This document shows, piece after piece, positions 30,845 to 40,456 of a stretch of 64,000 nt of DNA; within the stretch, counting starts at the first letter, position 1, and every line of letters begins with the position of its first letter. The notes beneath the pieces are model-generated. The model did not search any database, was not told the DNA's origin, and was given only the letters and a program-made list of their open reading frames with translations. The stretch covers positions 1-64,000 of the forward strand of contig JAFIGT010000027.1 of the NCBI GenBank assembly GCA_017849585.1. The letters run 5' to 3'. The stretch comes from Verrucomicrobium sp. Its GTDB lineage: Bacteria; Verrucomicrobiota; Verrucomicrobiia; Methylacidiphilales; UBA1321. A program made the translations under genes and the position numbers.

Positions 30845-32066
30845 ATTTTTACTCATCTTGGCAATGGTGGGGGGGCTCGTTGGTCTGGGGGTATGGAAGG
30901 GAATATTTCGCGCGAAGGCGTTGCCGGATTTGAGTTTGATGATCGAACCCAAGCCGTTCGAGGAGGTGATCGAGGCGGAGGGACATATTGATGCGCAGAG
31001 TTATCACGATGTCTTTGCTCCTTACTGCCGATATGAACGGCGCGTGATTTTTTTGGTCGAAGAGGGGACGACGGTGAAGCCCGGTGACTTGCTGGCGCAG
31101 TTTGACCCCGGCGCGATCTCGCTGGCGATCGAAGATCTCGAGGACCGGATTCGCAGCTTCGACCAGGCTAGCGCGGACATTCGTTTTCGCTCCAAGGCGG
31201 AAACTTATGAGCAACAGGTGCGTGCGGACACGGCGCAACAGGGCGTGGTTCTGAGCGGTATCCGTAAGGAGATTTCCCAGTTCGAATCGTCGCTGCGCAA
31301 ATCGACCGTCGAAGTGGAGTTAAATAACCAAATCAAGTGGGCTACTTCAGCGAAGGATCAGCGCAAGCGGTTGGATTGGCGCGATACGGTGACCGATCGC
31401 AACCGTGCGATTCAACGGGATTATTACGAGCAGAAAGTGAAGGATCTCAAAGAGGATGCCGAGCAGCTCAATCTCTATTCCGAATATGAGGGCGTGGTAT
31501 TGTATCCGCCCATTCCCCTGCAGGGAGACCTGCGCAAGGTGCAGACCGGGGATTATCTCGAGCGCGGCCAGCTTTTCCTTCGCATTCCGGAGCCCGGAGT
31601 GGCCATCATCCGTTTTCATCTTGAGGAGGCGCAGATCAATCGACTTCGCGAACGGATGGAGCTTACTTTTACGACGGCCGCTTATCCGGGCGAGTTGTAT
31701 CGGGGGCGCGTACTGTCGATAGCTCATTTTTCCGAGCCGGCCTCCTTTCTGCAAAACCGGCGTCTCTATGAAGTGCTCGCGCGGGTGGAGCTCAAGGATC
31801 AACAGCCACCGCTCAAGATCGGCATGGTGGCGCGGACCCGGTTTCTGCTGCATCGCTACAATCGGGTCTATGCCTTTCCGAAGGAGTGGGTGAAACCGGA
31901 AGCTGACGGCATTCGCGTTGTTTTCTATGAGGGGCAGGTGCGGCGTTCGTTGGTGGTGAGGAATGCCATCGAGACGGAGGATTATTATCTGGCGGAATCG
32001 TTGCCGGAGATCAATGGGGCGATCCGATTGGTCATGGCGACGGATCACAAGGAGCGACTGCCATGA
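30837..32066 (+). CDS. HlyD-family adaptor, second of three
   Basis: An N-terminal membrane anchor (LLILAMVGGLVGLGVW) precedes a lipoyl half (VFAPYCRYERRVIFLVEEGTTVKPGDLLAQFD), a coiled coil and LYSEYEGVVLYPPIPLQGDLRKVQTGDYLERGQLFLRIPE. The length is 409 aa. ATG at 30837 overlaps the permease stop and is favoured over the upstream start. It shares the plan of the other two adaptors but differs clearly in sequence. Having several adaptors in one MacB operon suggests mixed adaptor rings or different cargo partners. Confidence 0.83.
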   Translation: MSKFLLILAMVGGLVGLGVWKGIFRAKALPDLSLMIEPKPFEEVIEAEGHIDAQSYHDVFAPYCRYERRVIFLVEEGTTVKPGDLLAQFDPGAISLAIEDLEDRIRSFDQASADIRFRSKAETYEQQVRADTAQQGVVLSGIRKEISQFESSLRKSTVEVELNNQIKWATSAKDQRKRLDWRDTVTDRNRAIQRDYYEQKVKDLKEDAEQLNLYSEYEGVVLYPPIPLQGDLRKVQTGDYLERGQLFLRIPEPGVAIIRFHLEEAQINRLRERMELTFTTAAYPGELYRGRVLSIAHFSEPASFLQNRRLYEVLARVELKDQQPPLKIGMVARTRFLLHRYNRVYAFPKEWVKPEADGIRVVFYEGQVRRSLVVRNAIETEDYYLAESLPEINGAIRLVMATDHKERLP

Positions 32067-33331
32067 TTCGCACTGCATCCAATCTCAATCGTCGGTTTGT
32101 CGTCGGAGTTGCCTTGGGAATTGCCTTCATTGCGGGCGCGGTGTTTGCCATCACCCGCCCCAAGCCGGAAAACTTGTTGAAGTTGACTGTTCCTTGCGCT
32201 GATTTTGAAGAGACGGTTCGTGCCATGGGTGTGGTGGAGGCGGCGCGGTTTGAGAAACTTCGAGCCCCCTCGGCACCCTATGAGCGGCAAGTGACATGGC
32301 TGGTGGAAGAGGGGACGCGCGTAAAAAAAGGGGATCTCATTGCGCAGTTCGACATCGCCGACGTGGAACGCAATTGGGAGCGCGAGACGGAGCACGTGCA
32401 ACGCATCGAGTACCGGCAGGAGGAGGCGAAAGCGGATTGGAGCGTCCAGCTCTTCGAGGAAAATATCAAGCGCGACAAGGAATCCGAGCGCAACGAGTTT
32501 GCCCAGTTAAAATACAAGCGTACGCAGCAGGAGCCGCCCTTGCCGAAGGAAATCGGTGTGACGGAAAAGGACAAACAGGAACGCTTGGTCGATGAGGCCA
32601 AACGCCGTATTTCGCAGGTGGAGCGGCAGCGCAATATCGATATTGGCCGCCGGACTTGGTGGCTGAAATATCGTCAGGGGAAGACGCAGGAAGTGAAGGA
32701 CATGATGGAGCAATATGAGGTGCGCGCGCCGATTGATTCCATTGTGGTGTATCCGCTGATTCCCATTAACGGACTCATCAAAAAAACGGAGACGGGCGAT
32801 CTGTTGAATCGCGAGCAACCGTTTGCGCAGTTGCCGGATCTGAATTCCCTCATTGTGAAACTTGGCGTGGAAGAATACCGGGTGCAAAAAATCGAAGAGG
32901 GCACGCAGGCCCATTTTCGCAGTCGCGCGTACCCGATGAAGGAATTCGTCGGTAAAGTCATTTCTGTTTCGCACATGGCCTCCAACGATTTGTTTCATGA
33001 TGGCCGACGACTCTTCGAAGTAATCGTGGCGGTGGACAATGTGGCTTCCACCGGATTGAAAGTGGGAATGGTGGTGGAGGCTTCCCTCGTGGTGGCAAAA
33101 CATCCGCAGGTTTACGCTTTCCCGAGGGATTACGTCGTCCAGGACGAAAAAGGAAAATGGCTGGAAATCGAAACCGCAACTGGTCGCACAGAGCGGCGTT
33201 CGATTGAGAAAGCTATGCTGACGGACGACTTTGTGTTGCTGCCGCAGAGAGACGGAGAGAAAGCACCGCTCACGGTGGTGTATCGTCCGTCCAAGCATGT
33301 GGGCGATGCGTCACTCCATCCAGCCCGGTAA
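32063..33331 (+). CDS. HlyD-family adaptor, third of three
   Basis: The start ATGA overlaps the stop of the second adaptor, a sign of translational coupling. The N-terminal helix is VVGVALGIAFIAGAVFAI, then a lipoyl half (RAPSAPYERQVTWLVEEGTRVKKGDLIAQFD), a charged coiled coil (about residues 110-200) and the second lipoyl half VRAPIDSIVVYPLIPINGLIKKTETGDLL. The protein is 422 aa. It closes the operon, and the LysR gene converges 6 bases downstream. Confidence 0.83.
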   Translation: MIRTASNLNRRFVVGVALGIAFIAGAVFAITRPKPENLLKLTVPCADFEETVRAMGVVEAARFEKLRAPSAPYERQVTWLVEEGTRVKKGDLIAQFDIADVERNWERETEHVQRIEYRQEEAKADWSVQLFEENIKRDKESERNEFAQLKYKRTQQEPPLPKEIGVTEKDKQERLVDEAKRRISQVERQRNIDIGRRTWWLKYRQGKTQEVKDMMEQYEVRAPIDSIVVYPLIPINGLIKKTETGDLLNREQPFAQLPDLNSLIVKLGVEEYRVQKIEEGTQAHFRSRAYPMKEFVGKVISVSHMASNDLFHDGRRLFEVIVAVDNVASTGLKVGMVVEASLVVAKHPQVYAFPRDYVVQDEKGKWLEIETATGRTERRSIEKAMLTDDFVLLPQRDGEKAPLTVVYRPSKHVGDASLHPAR

Positions 33332-33337
33332 CAGCGG

Positions 33338-34225
33338 TCAGTGTCGCGATATCTGTTGTACAGTCGCGACAAAGGATTCGGCCAATGATCCTGCGGTGGG
33401 TTTCCAAACCGCGCCGAAGTGCAACGGGGGCAGTTTGGGTGTCAGCGGGAGCAGCTTGAGTCGCGAACTCGCCAGGTGTTGCAGCGAGGCGGTTACGAGT
33501 GCGATACCACGGCCGGCTTCCACGGCGGCGATGAGTCCGGTCACGCTATCGTATTCCTCGCCAGCTTGCGGTTGGAAGTGATAGGGCTGGAAAAGTGCTG
33601 TCAGCCATTCGTGATACTCCGGATAATCCTCCCGTGTATAAACGATGAATCGCTCATGTTCGAGTTGCGCGATCGGGAGTGTCCTCTTGCGTGCCAGCGG
33701 ATGGGTGCTGCTTACCGCGCAGAAGAGCGGAAAGTCCTTTACACGTAGGAAGGTCAACCCGCGCAGCATTTCCTGGCAGGGTTGGGCCGTCAACGCCACA
33801 TCGAGCTTGCGTGCCGAGAGGCGCTGGAGACATTCCTCGGTGGAGAGATCGTATAGCGACACACGCACGCCGGGATGATCGTGTTCGAAGGCGACGAGTG
33901 CGCGCGGCAGAATTTCCACCGTAAGGGAGGGGGCATAACCGATGCGCAACTGACCGCGATCTCCAGCCGCCACGGTGCGCACGGTTTGAACTGCCTTCTC
34001 TGCGCGGAGCAATACTTCCCGCGCTTCGGTTAGGAAAATCTTTCCGGCTTCCGTTAGGGCGAGCGACTTCGCGGTGCGGCGAAAAAGGGCCACTCCAAGC
34101 TCCTGCTCCAGATCCTGGATCTGGCGGCTGAGCGGCGGTTGGGAAACATGCAGGCGTGCGGCCGCGCGTGTGACGTTCTGTTCCTCAGCTACGATGACGA
34201 AGTAGCGCAGGTGTCGGAGTTCCAT
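33338..34225 (-). CDS. LysR-family transcriptional regulator
   Basis: The N-terminus is the LysR helix-turn-helix (MELRHLRYFVIVAEEQNVTRAAARLHVSQPPLSRQIQDLEQELG), and the rest is the effector-binding domain (RIGYAPSLTVEILPRAL). 295 aa is normal. It is divergent from the pirin gene, with a T-N11-A box at 34237-34251 just ahead of its own start. It probably regulates itself and pirin/azoreductase in response to an oxidant or quinone-type signal (inference). Confidence 0.92.
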   Translation of the reverse strand: MELRHLRYFVIVAEEQNVTRAAARLHVSQPPLSRQIQDLEQELGVALFRRTAKSLALTEAGKIFLTEAREVLLRAEKAVQTVRTVAAGDRGQLRIGYAPSLTVEILPRALVAFEHDHPGVRVSLYDLSTEECLQRLSARKLDVALTAQPCQEMLRGLTFLRVKDFPLFCAVSSTHPLARKRTLPIAQLEHERFIVYTREDYPEYHEWLTALFQPYHFQPQAGEEYDSVTGLIAAVEAGRGIALVTASLQHLASSRLKLLPLTPKLPPLHFGAVWKPTAGSLAESFVATVQQISRH

Positions 34226-34236
34226 GATGTGGCACT

Positions 34237-34251
34237 ATACCTGAAAGGTAT
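34237..34251. promoter_or_regulatory. LysR box (T-N11-A)
   Basis: ATACC-TGAAA-GGTAT is a perfect 5-bp inverted repeat that contains T-N11-A, the LysR consensus. It lies 12 bases upstream of the LysR start, in the LysR-pirin divergent gap. Confidence 0.6.
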
Positions 34252-34323
34252 CGTTAGCCAAGGAACATAGTATTTAGAGAATTCGCCAGGAGAGCTTAGG
34301 TTGCGAATAACAAAAGGAACACC

Positions 34324-35022
34324 ATGATTGAGATTCGCAAATCCGATGAACGAGGCCACGCCAAGCACGGTTGGCTCGACAGCCGACACACCTTTAGCTT
34401 TGCCGATTATTACGATCCGAAGCATGCCGGATTTCACTCCCTGCGCGTGATCAATGAAGACCGCGTCGCGCCCGAGATGGGGTTCAGTACGCACCCGCAT
34501 CGCGATATGGAGATCATCACATACGTCATCAGTGGCGCCCTGCGGCACCGCGATTCGATGGGCAACACGGCCGTCATGCGCAGCGGTGATGTCCAGCGCA
34601 TCAGCGCGGGAACCGGGATTGAACACAGCGAGGTCAACGACTCCACTTCGGAGCCGGTGCACTTCCTGCAAATCTGGATAATCCCCGATCACAAGAGCGC
34701 GAAGCCCGCCTATGCGGAAAAATCGTTCGCGAATGTGAAGTCAGGCGCGCTGCACCTCATTACCTCGAAGAGTGGTCGCGCAGGTTCCATTCCGATCAAC
34801 CAGGATGCCGATCTCTATTTCGCCCGTCTCGAAAAGGGACAGGCGGTGGAGCATGCGATTCGCGCCAAGCGGCACACTTGGGTGCAAGTGATTCGCGGTG
34901 AACTCGACGTGAACGGCAACCGGGTGTATGGTGGTGACGCGCTCGCGACGAGTGGGGAGGAATCCCTGTCCGTCAAGGCGCTCGATGCCGCCGAATTCCT
35001 GTTATTCGATCTCAACTCGTAA
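34324..35022 (+). CDS. Pirin-family bicupin protein (YhhW-like)
   Basis: A 232-aa two-cupin protein. GFSTHPHRDMEIITYVISGALRHRDSMGN carries the metal-binding His residues of the N-terminal cupin, with TGIEHSEVN a second site. Family members act as quercetin 2,3-dioxygenases or redox-sensing nuclear-like proteins. The gene is preceded by GGAACACC as ribosome-binding region, and the azoreductase follows 27 bases downstream in what is probably one operon. Confidence 0.88.
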   Translation: MIEIRKSDERGHAKHGWLDSRHTFSFADYYDPKHAGFHSLRVINEDRVAPEMGFSTHPHRDMEIITYVISGALRHRDSMGNTAVMRSGDVQRISAGTGIEHSEVNDSTSEPVHFLQIWIIPDHKSAKPAYAEKSFANVKSGALHLITSKSGRAGSIPINQDADLYFARLEKGQAVEHAIRAKRHTWVQVIRGELDVNGNRVYGGDALATSGEESLSVKALDAAEFLLFDLNS

Positions 35023-35049
35023 AAACAAAAAATAGAAAGGTATCTGATT

Positions 35050-35679
35050 ATGTCCAAACTCCTCTACATCGAATCCTCCCCCCGCGGCACGCGCTCGGCT
35101 TCCCACACCGTGGCGCAGCACTTCATCGACACCTATCTGGCATCGCACCCCGGCGACACGGTGGAAACGCTCGACCTGTGGCATACGCCGTTGCCGGAAT
35201 TCGACGGTCCGACGATTGATGCCAAATATGCTGTACTGCACGGCCAGAAACATACACCGGAGCAACTACAGGCGTGGAATGCCGTGGTGGCGATCGCGGA
35301 TCAATTCAAGTCGGCGGACAAATATCTCATTTCCCTGCCGATGTGGAATTTCGGCATTCCCTATAAACTGAAGCACTACATCGATGTCCTGCTTCAGCCC
35401 GGTCTCACCTTCAGCTTCTCTCCGGAAACGGGCTACAAGGGACTCGTCACCGGTAAGCCAGTCGTCGCGGTCTATGCCCGCGGCGGCGCTTATGGTCCCG
35501 GCACCGGAGCGGAGGCGTATGACCAGCAAAGCGGTTACCTCAAGCAAGTGTTGGGCTTTATCGGGTTCACCGACATCAAGGAAATCTTCGTGGAACCGAC
35601 GCTCGCCAGCGCCACGTCAAAGGACGAAGCGGTGAAGTCAGGCGATCACAAGGCGGACGAGATCGCGGCGAATCTGTAA
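35050..35679 (+). CDS. azoR: FMN-dependent NADH-azoreductase
   Basis: This flavodoxin-fold quinone/azo reductase of 209 aa reduces quinones or azo compounds with NADH and FMN. LLYIESSPRGTRSASH is the FMN phosphate loop, PMWNFGIPYKLKHYIDV binds the isoalloxazine, and ARGGAYGPGTGAE is a further family motif. AGAAAGGTATCTGATT provides the ribosome-binding region. With pirin and the LysR regulator it fits a quinone/oxidative stress response. Confidence 0.9.
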   Translation: MSKLLYIESSPRGTRSASHTVAQHFIDTYLASHPGDTVETLDLWHTPLPEFDGPTIDAKYAVLHGQKHTPEQLQAWNAVVAIADQFKSADKYLISLPMWNFGIPYKLKHYIDVLLQPGLTFSFSPETGYKGLVTGKPVVAVYARGGAYGPGTGAEAYDQQSGYLKQVLGFIGFTDIKEIFVEPTLASATSKDEAVKSGDHKADEIAANL

Positions 35680-35685
35680 TTGTAA

Positions 35686-38600
35686 CTAATCGTTGGCCGG
35701 TTCCAGTTGTTGGTCGATGACCTTCCCTGTGAGCCGGTCGATGGCGACCGAGAGCCAGTAACGGCGTTCGCCCTCCACGATGAAATTGTCGAGACTGCCC
35801 GCGTTGGCGCTGTAATGACCCGCCTGCGCCACGACATCAATGAGCAGGTTCCACGTCCGCGTCTGCGTCGTATTGGACAGACTGCGGATCACCGCTTCAC
35901 GACGATACTTGATTGCATCCAGACCGTTGCCACCACCGATGGGGAGGGATGCGGTCGACATGAAATCCACGGCATTGCTCACGGTGACCGGCATGGCGGT
36001 GGTGGGAATCCCGCCGCTAAAGGCGTAGTTTGCATAAGCAGTGGCCAACGCGTTGGGATTCGCCAGCGGACTTGTCCCATCGGGAGCTTGCGCGGCCCCG
36101 GTGAAGATCGCCTGATGCACACGGGTCTGCGTCGTATTGAGATTCACCCGCCCCACGATCACCGTGGGTTCGTCAGCCACGCTGAAGAGATCGAGCAGCC
36201 CTTTGTCGCCGCTGCTTGGGTCAAAGAAGTTGAGTGATTTCCACGGGCTGTCACGAAAGACCTGGCCGAGTTCGGTCACGGTGCGAAACGGACGTTGTAA
36301 AATGACGGGACGCCGGGTGGCGTCGGACATATTTCGAAACAGATTGGCGTTGGCTCCATTCAGTCCTGCATCGGCGGGCCGGGTCGTGCCATCGGGATCG
36401 CTCACATTATTGATGGCGCTTCCGTTGGCATCATTCCAAGAGGTTGTGCCTCCCTCCGCCCAAGATCCAGGATAGACATAGTTGACCGCTCCACTTCCAA
36501 ACGGCAACGCGCTGTCCAATCCAAACGCGAGCAAGGTATTGGCCGGGGCAGGCAACGGGGGAGAACATACGAGTGGCTGAAAATTCGAGCCGAAGCCCAG
36601 TCCGAAGCGGGTCGTTCGTGGATCGAATTTCAAAAGTGCTCCGACCACGGCTCTCCAGTCGGGGCTGCCTTTGTACTCTCCCGTCGTTGCATCCTTATTT
36701 CCGATATTCGGAGGAAATGCCATTGTAAAAGGGCGTGCGGCGCTTTGTTTGCCGCTGATTCCCGAGGAATAATCCTGATCATTACCCACCATGGTGTCAT
36801 AAATGTGCCATTGGCCGCCTGAGCTATATTCGAGAACGATCATCAGGCTGTCCACGGTAGCGACGAGATTGGCCGGCAGAGACCTGTCGTAGGTTTGAGG
36901 AAGCTCCGAGCTGTACTCGTACATTTTAAAGCCGTGCATTTCCTTTTGATTGGATTGCGCGTTGGGAGCGAGTGTATTCAGCCGGGTGTTGGAGCTGGCT
37001 AAAGATCCTAAGACAGGACCAAATGTGTTGCGGAACGTATCGGCGGTGGTGGTGGAATTATAGGGGATAACGATCGCGGTGGTAGGATCGGCCAGGTTGC
37101 GTGGAACACCTGTTGCCGCCAGGGTTGTGGCATTATAGGAAGAGTAAACGGACTGTAGGACTCCGTTGAGAATGCGGATTCGGATATCCGATGGCGTTGC
37201 GCTGGGGGACGATTTGGCATGGGGGTTAAAGAGGGTGGGGACCACGACGAGCGTGCAAGCGCTCACCGTGGCTGTCTTTACCGTGCTGTTGTTGTCTGCC
37301 ACGGAGATTCTTCCCAGATGTAGTCCGTAGAGATAAGGCAAATCTTCAACCCCGTAGACGGTGAGATTTTTGAGGGTGAGACAAGTGGGATAATTGTCAC
37401 TGTCGGCGCAGTCGATGATGTTGGCCCCAATGCGCAGGATTTGCAGATCTTTTTGGGCTTCATAACCTCTCTGAGGATCGCCGGCAGTCGTTCTATTTGT
37501 GGCGGCTTTGCCGACGGAACCATCGAGGATGCCCGCCTTGAGCATTTCGAAGAAATTCGGTTCGCGATTCTCATTGGCGACTTCGGTCAGGGTTTTAATG
37601 ACGGAGGCCGATGTGCCTGCCGTATATTTCCAACGGTCGTTGGTCCATTCCAAGCCGAAGCAACTCCGGATCGCCTCGTCCCGTTGCGCGGAGGTAAGGG
37701 TTGCGTTGAAGGCGGTGGCATTGGGACCGTTGGGGCCGAGCCACGCGAGCTTCGCGAGGGAGAAGCGGCGTTGGAGTTGGAGGTCGCCCGCGAGGACGGC
37801 GTAGGTCTCCGTAGTGCCGTCGTCGCGGTAGTGGATGACGGAGGAGTAGGAGGCGGGGAAGCGGAGCGTGCCGAGGTTGGAGTTCGTGGTGGTGACTGTG
37901 GCGGGTGCGAAGGCGGGACTGTTGAGCGAGCGGGAGAAATGGGAGAGCGTGCAGGTGCTGGCGGTGAGATTCGGGTGCGATAGGAGATCGCGACGCGTGA
38001 GTGGTGTGTTGTCGCCCATGACGATGGAGCGATGACCGGAGCGTGCTGCCGCGAGTGCGGCATAGTTGCCGATGCCGGAAGTGCGCGTGATTCCGGCGGC
38101 CCATTCAAGATAGGTAGCAGCGTCCGCGCCGGTGATGGCATTGCGCCATGATATGAACCGGTCGAGGTTCGTGGTGCTGAATCCGAAGAGCGATAAATCC
38201 ACGTAGCTGGTCGATGCTTTGAAACCGATATCGGTGGAGGGAGTGATGAACGGGCTGCTCGTCGGATACCCGGCGACGGTGGCGTCGAAAAGTTCGCCCG
38301 TGTCGTAGATCGTATAGGCGAAGCGGCCAATGACGTAGTCATTCTGGGTGGGATCTTTCGCGGTCGCAATGCCGGGAGTTTTTACGCCATTGGAGCGTGT
38401 CATGAAAAGCCAGGTGGGCAAGGGACCGGTTCCGAGTTTGGGGCTGGATGTGCTGGAGGTGTACCAGCGTGCGGATGAAAGCGAGCGGCCATTGATGCTG
38501 GCGGTATTAATTGAAATCGAGGAGCCGGTGATGGTGCCGCCCGCACGAATCGGGATGCCATTGCCGGAGACCTTGACGAGCGGTCCGGTGGCACCGGCGA

Positions 38601-38922
38601 CGCCGAGGGGTTGCGGCAACCAGTCCACCTTGTTGATTGGTTGATAGAGTGTGAGGCCGGATGAGGAGCTGCTGGTGGAGCGGGTGGTGTCGGTGATCTC
38701 GGCGCGGAGTTCGCCGACGATGATGTCCAGTGCTGAGCGGGAAAGCGCGTCGGCCTTGAACAGGTTTGTGCTCGAAAAGGAAATCTGGCGATTGAGTTGC
38801 GCTCGGGAAAAGAAGGCCAGCACGAGAACGGTGAGGAGTACCACCGTGCTGAGGGTGAGCACGAGTGCCATGCCGCGCTGGGAGTGCCGTGCGGTCTGCG
38901 AATTGTAGCGCAAATCAATCAT
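35686..38922 (-). CDS. Verru_Chthon cassette protein A
   Basis: The 1078-aa protein has an N-terminal type IV-like leader with one membrane helix (SQRGMALVLTLSTVVLLTVLVLAFFSRAQL), then a very large secreted Ser/Thr/Asn-rich region. It closes a four-gene cassette (D-B-C-A) whose members I recognise as the Verru_Chthon proteins described from Verrucomicrobium and Chthoniobacter. It begins inside the end of gene C (ATGA overlap). The likely role is a minor-pilin-like tip or PilX/GspK-like component of a surface pseudopilus; this is inference. A 6-base gap separates it from azoR. Confidence 0.82.
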   Translation of the reverse strand: MIDLRYNSQTARHSQRGMALVLTLSTVVLLTVLVLAFFSRAQLNRQISFSSTNLFKADALSRSALDIIVGELRAEITDTTRSTSSSSSGLTLYQPINKVDWLPQPLGVAGATGPLVKVSGNGIPIRAGGTITGSSISINTASINGRSLSSARWYTSSTSSPKLGTGPLPTWLFMTRSNGVKTPGIATAKDPTQNDYVIGRFAYTIYDTGELFDATVAGYPTSSPFITPSTDIGFKASTSYVDLSLFGFSTTNLDRFISWRNAITGADAATYLEWAAGITRTSGIGNYAALAAARSGHRSIVMGDNTPLTRRDLLSHPNLTASTCTLSHFSRSLNSPAFAPATVTTTNSNLGTLRFPASYSSVIHYRDDGTTETYAVLAGDLQLQRRFSLAKLAWLGPNGPNATAFNATLTSAQRDEAIRSCFGLEWTNDRWKYTAGTSASVIKTLTEVANENREPNFFEMLKAGILDGSVGKAATNRTTAGDPQRGYEAQKDLQILRIGANIIDCADSDNYPTCLTLKNLTVYGVEDLPYLYGLHLGRISVADNNSTVKTATVSACTLVVVPTLFNPHAKSSPSATPSDIRIRILNGVLQSVYSSYNATTLAATGVPRNLADPTTAIVIPYNSTTTADTFRNTFGPVLGSLASSNTRLNTLAPNAQSNQKEMHGFKMYEYSSELPQTYDRSLPANLVATVDSLMIVLEYSSGGQWHIYDTMVGNDQDYSSGISGKQSAARPFTMAFPPNIGNKDATTGEYKGSPDWRAVVGALLKFDPRTTRFGLGFGSNFQPLVCSPPLPAPANTLLAFGLDSALPFGSGAVNYVYPGSWAEGGTTSWNDANGSAINNVSDPDGTTRPADAGLNGANANLFRNMSDATRRPVILQRPFRTVTELGQVFRDSPWKSLNFFDPSSGDKGLLDLFSVADEPTVIVGRVNLNTTQTRVHQAIFTGAAQAPDGTSPLANPNALATAYANYAFSGGIPTTAMPVTVSNAVDFMSTASLPIGGGNGLDAIKYRREAVIRSLSNTTQTRTWNLLIDVVAQAGHYSANAGSLDNFIVEGERRYWLSVAIDRLTGKVIDQQLEPAND

Positions 38923-39911
38923 GGGCTTTGAGTGGTGAAGGGAGTGATCGGGTAGGTGCGCTCATAGACACGAACCGACTGGCGTACGGGTAGGGGGACG
39001 GTCGTGGGCAGCGATGCCACGGAGTTGGCGGTGGTGGTCCATGCTTGCACCGGGGTTTTATTGTCGCTGTCGACCGGTGTGGCGAAGGCATTTCCGAGCA
39101 GGACGGCCTGGTCGGCGTTTAGCAGGCGCAGGTTCTCGCCATCGACCGTTACCACCCCCACAACGATGGCGCTTATACGATTGAGGTCGATGTATTCGGC
39201 GGTGGCACCGGTACTGGAGGTGACTAGCCGCGTCGGGGGATGATAGACGATCTGGCCCCGGGCGAGGTTGGGGTTGGGGGGGGAGGCGTTGAGGAGTAGT
39301 ACGGGCTTGTTGTCCGGGTAGAGTTGAAATCCGATCACCATGCGGATCACGCCAGCGGACAGTACGTCGAAATCCAGTTCATTGCTGGGGAGCAGCGCTG
39401 GCGGGAAGGAGCCGCTGGTGAAGGTTTGCGGCAGGCCGTTCGCTTGTAATCCCATAAAGCCTGCGGCGGGAGTGGAGCCAATGGAACGCCACGGGATCGC
39501 TTTGCCGGCGCGGGTCAGGCAGACTCGGGGAGTTCCTTGCGGATCCTCATTATCGGAATGCGTGCTGACCCGGTAGGCGATGACGGAGAGTCCGCGATTT
39601 TCCGCGGTGGGAATTCCCGACGAAGGCACGGTGGATAGAAAGAGCAGCAACGATGTGGCTCCGGCGCTGGATAAATTCTGTGCGACAAAATCCGTGTCGC
39701 GGCGTTTGACGAGGCCTGCGAAATCAAAGCCAATCCGATCAAAGGCTAATCGCGCCTGCGCGGAGGCATCCATGATCCGGGTGCTTTGTTTCGTGCTGCG
39801 TGTGATGGAGCCCGTGATCTGGCTCAGGATGAGCCCGAGAATGGCCAGCACGGCCATGGCAGCCAGCAATTCCACGAGACTGAATCCTTGGCGGGCGAGG
39901 GTCGTTTTCAT
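38919..39911 (-). CDS. Verru_Chthon cassette protein C (prepilin-type)
   Basis: A prepilin leader MKTTLARQGFSLVELLAAMAVLAILGLILSQ (cut after G, Glu at +5) precedes a pseudopilin domain of about 300 residues, with VIAYRVSTHSDNEDPQGTPRVCL. ATG at 39911 overlaps the stop of gene B by ATGA; an upstream in-frame start would lengthen gene B overlap and remove the leader position. Product about 330 aa. Fits Verru_Chthon C in length and position. Confidence 0.8.
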   Translation of the reverse strand: MKTTLARQGFSLVELLAAMAVLAILGLILSQITGSITRSTKQSTRIMDASAQARLAFDRIGFDFAGLVKRRDTDFVAQNLSSAGATSLLLFLSTVPSSGIPTAENRGLSVIAYRVSTHSDNEDPQGTPRVCLTRAGKAIPWRSIGSTPAAGFMGLQANGLPQTFTSGSFPPALLPSNELDFDVLSAGVIRMVIGFQLYPDNKPVLLLNASPPNPNLARGQIVYHPPTRLVTSSTGATAEYIDLNRISAIVVGVVTVDGENLRLLNADQAVLLGNAFATPVDSDNKTPVQAWTTTANSVASLPTTVPLPVRQSVRVYERTYPITPFTTQSP

Positions 39912-40456
39912 GGCGCGGGGAAGGTGACGTAGACTTCCACGTAACCGAGCACGGACTTGAGCGAGGTCAGCTTGGTAATGTCCGTCGTATTCACTGCGGG
40001 CCAATTTACGATCAATCGCGCATGGATCGGCTGTCCGCTGGCTGCGGGCAATTGGGTGTAGAGGACGGTGGCCTGGTAGCGGGGCCGGGGTGAGGTGCTG
40101 GCATAGGAGAGTGTACTGGCGTCTTCATTCAAGCCGGTGGAATAAGCGGCGCTCAAGGTGTTCAGGGTGACGCTTGTATTCTGGGTGAGTCGCGTGCCGG
40201 TGGCATCCATCCGATAGGGCAGGGTGAGGCCAAAGAGCCGCGATGTGCCGTTGGCCTTGGCTTGTGGGTGCGTGTTGCGCAGGTCGGCCTCCAGAGTGCT
40301 GAGAATATAGGCCGCGCGCGTTTCTTCGGCGGAGATTTGATTGGTTTTGATGCCCACGGGCAACAAGGCCACGAGGCTGAGCAGGGCGAAGGACACCACA
40401 CCCAAGGCCATGGCCACTTCGACGAGACTGAAGCCGGAGCGATCTCCTGACTTCAT
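39908..40456 (-). CDS. Verru_Chthon cassette protein B (prepilin-type)
   Basis: The leader MKSGDRSGFSLVEVAMALGVVSFALLSLVALLPVG is a prepilin cleavage/methylation motif (G-F, Glu at +5). The remaining 150 residues are secreted and Thr/Ser-rich, with the C-terminal LGYVEVYVTFPAP. At 182 aa it fits protein B. It overlaps D by ATGA at its start and C by ATGA at its end. Confidence 0.8.
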   Translation of the reverse strand: MKSGDRSGFSLVEVAMALGVVSFALLSLVALLPVGIKTNQISAEETRAAYILSTLEADLRNTHPQAKANGTSRLFGLTLPYRMDATGTRLTQNTSVTLNTLSAAYSTGLNEDASTLSYASTSPRPRYQATVLYTQLPAASGQPIHARLIVNWPAVNTTDITKLTSLKSVLGYVEVYVTFPAP

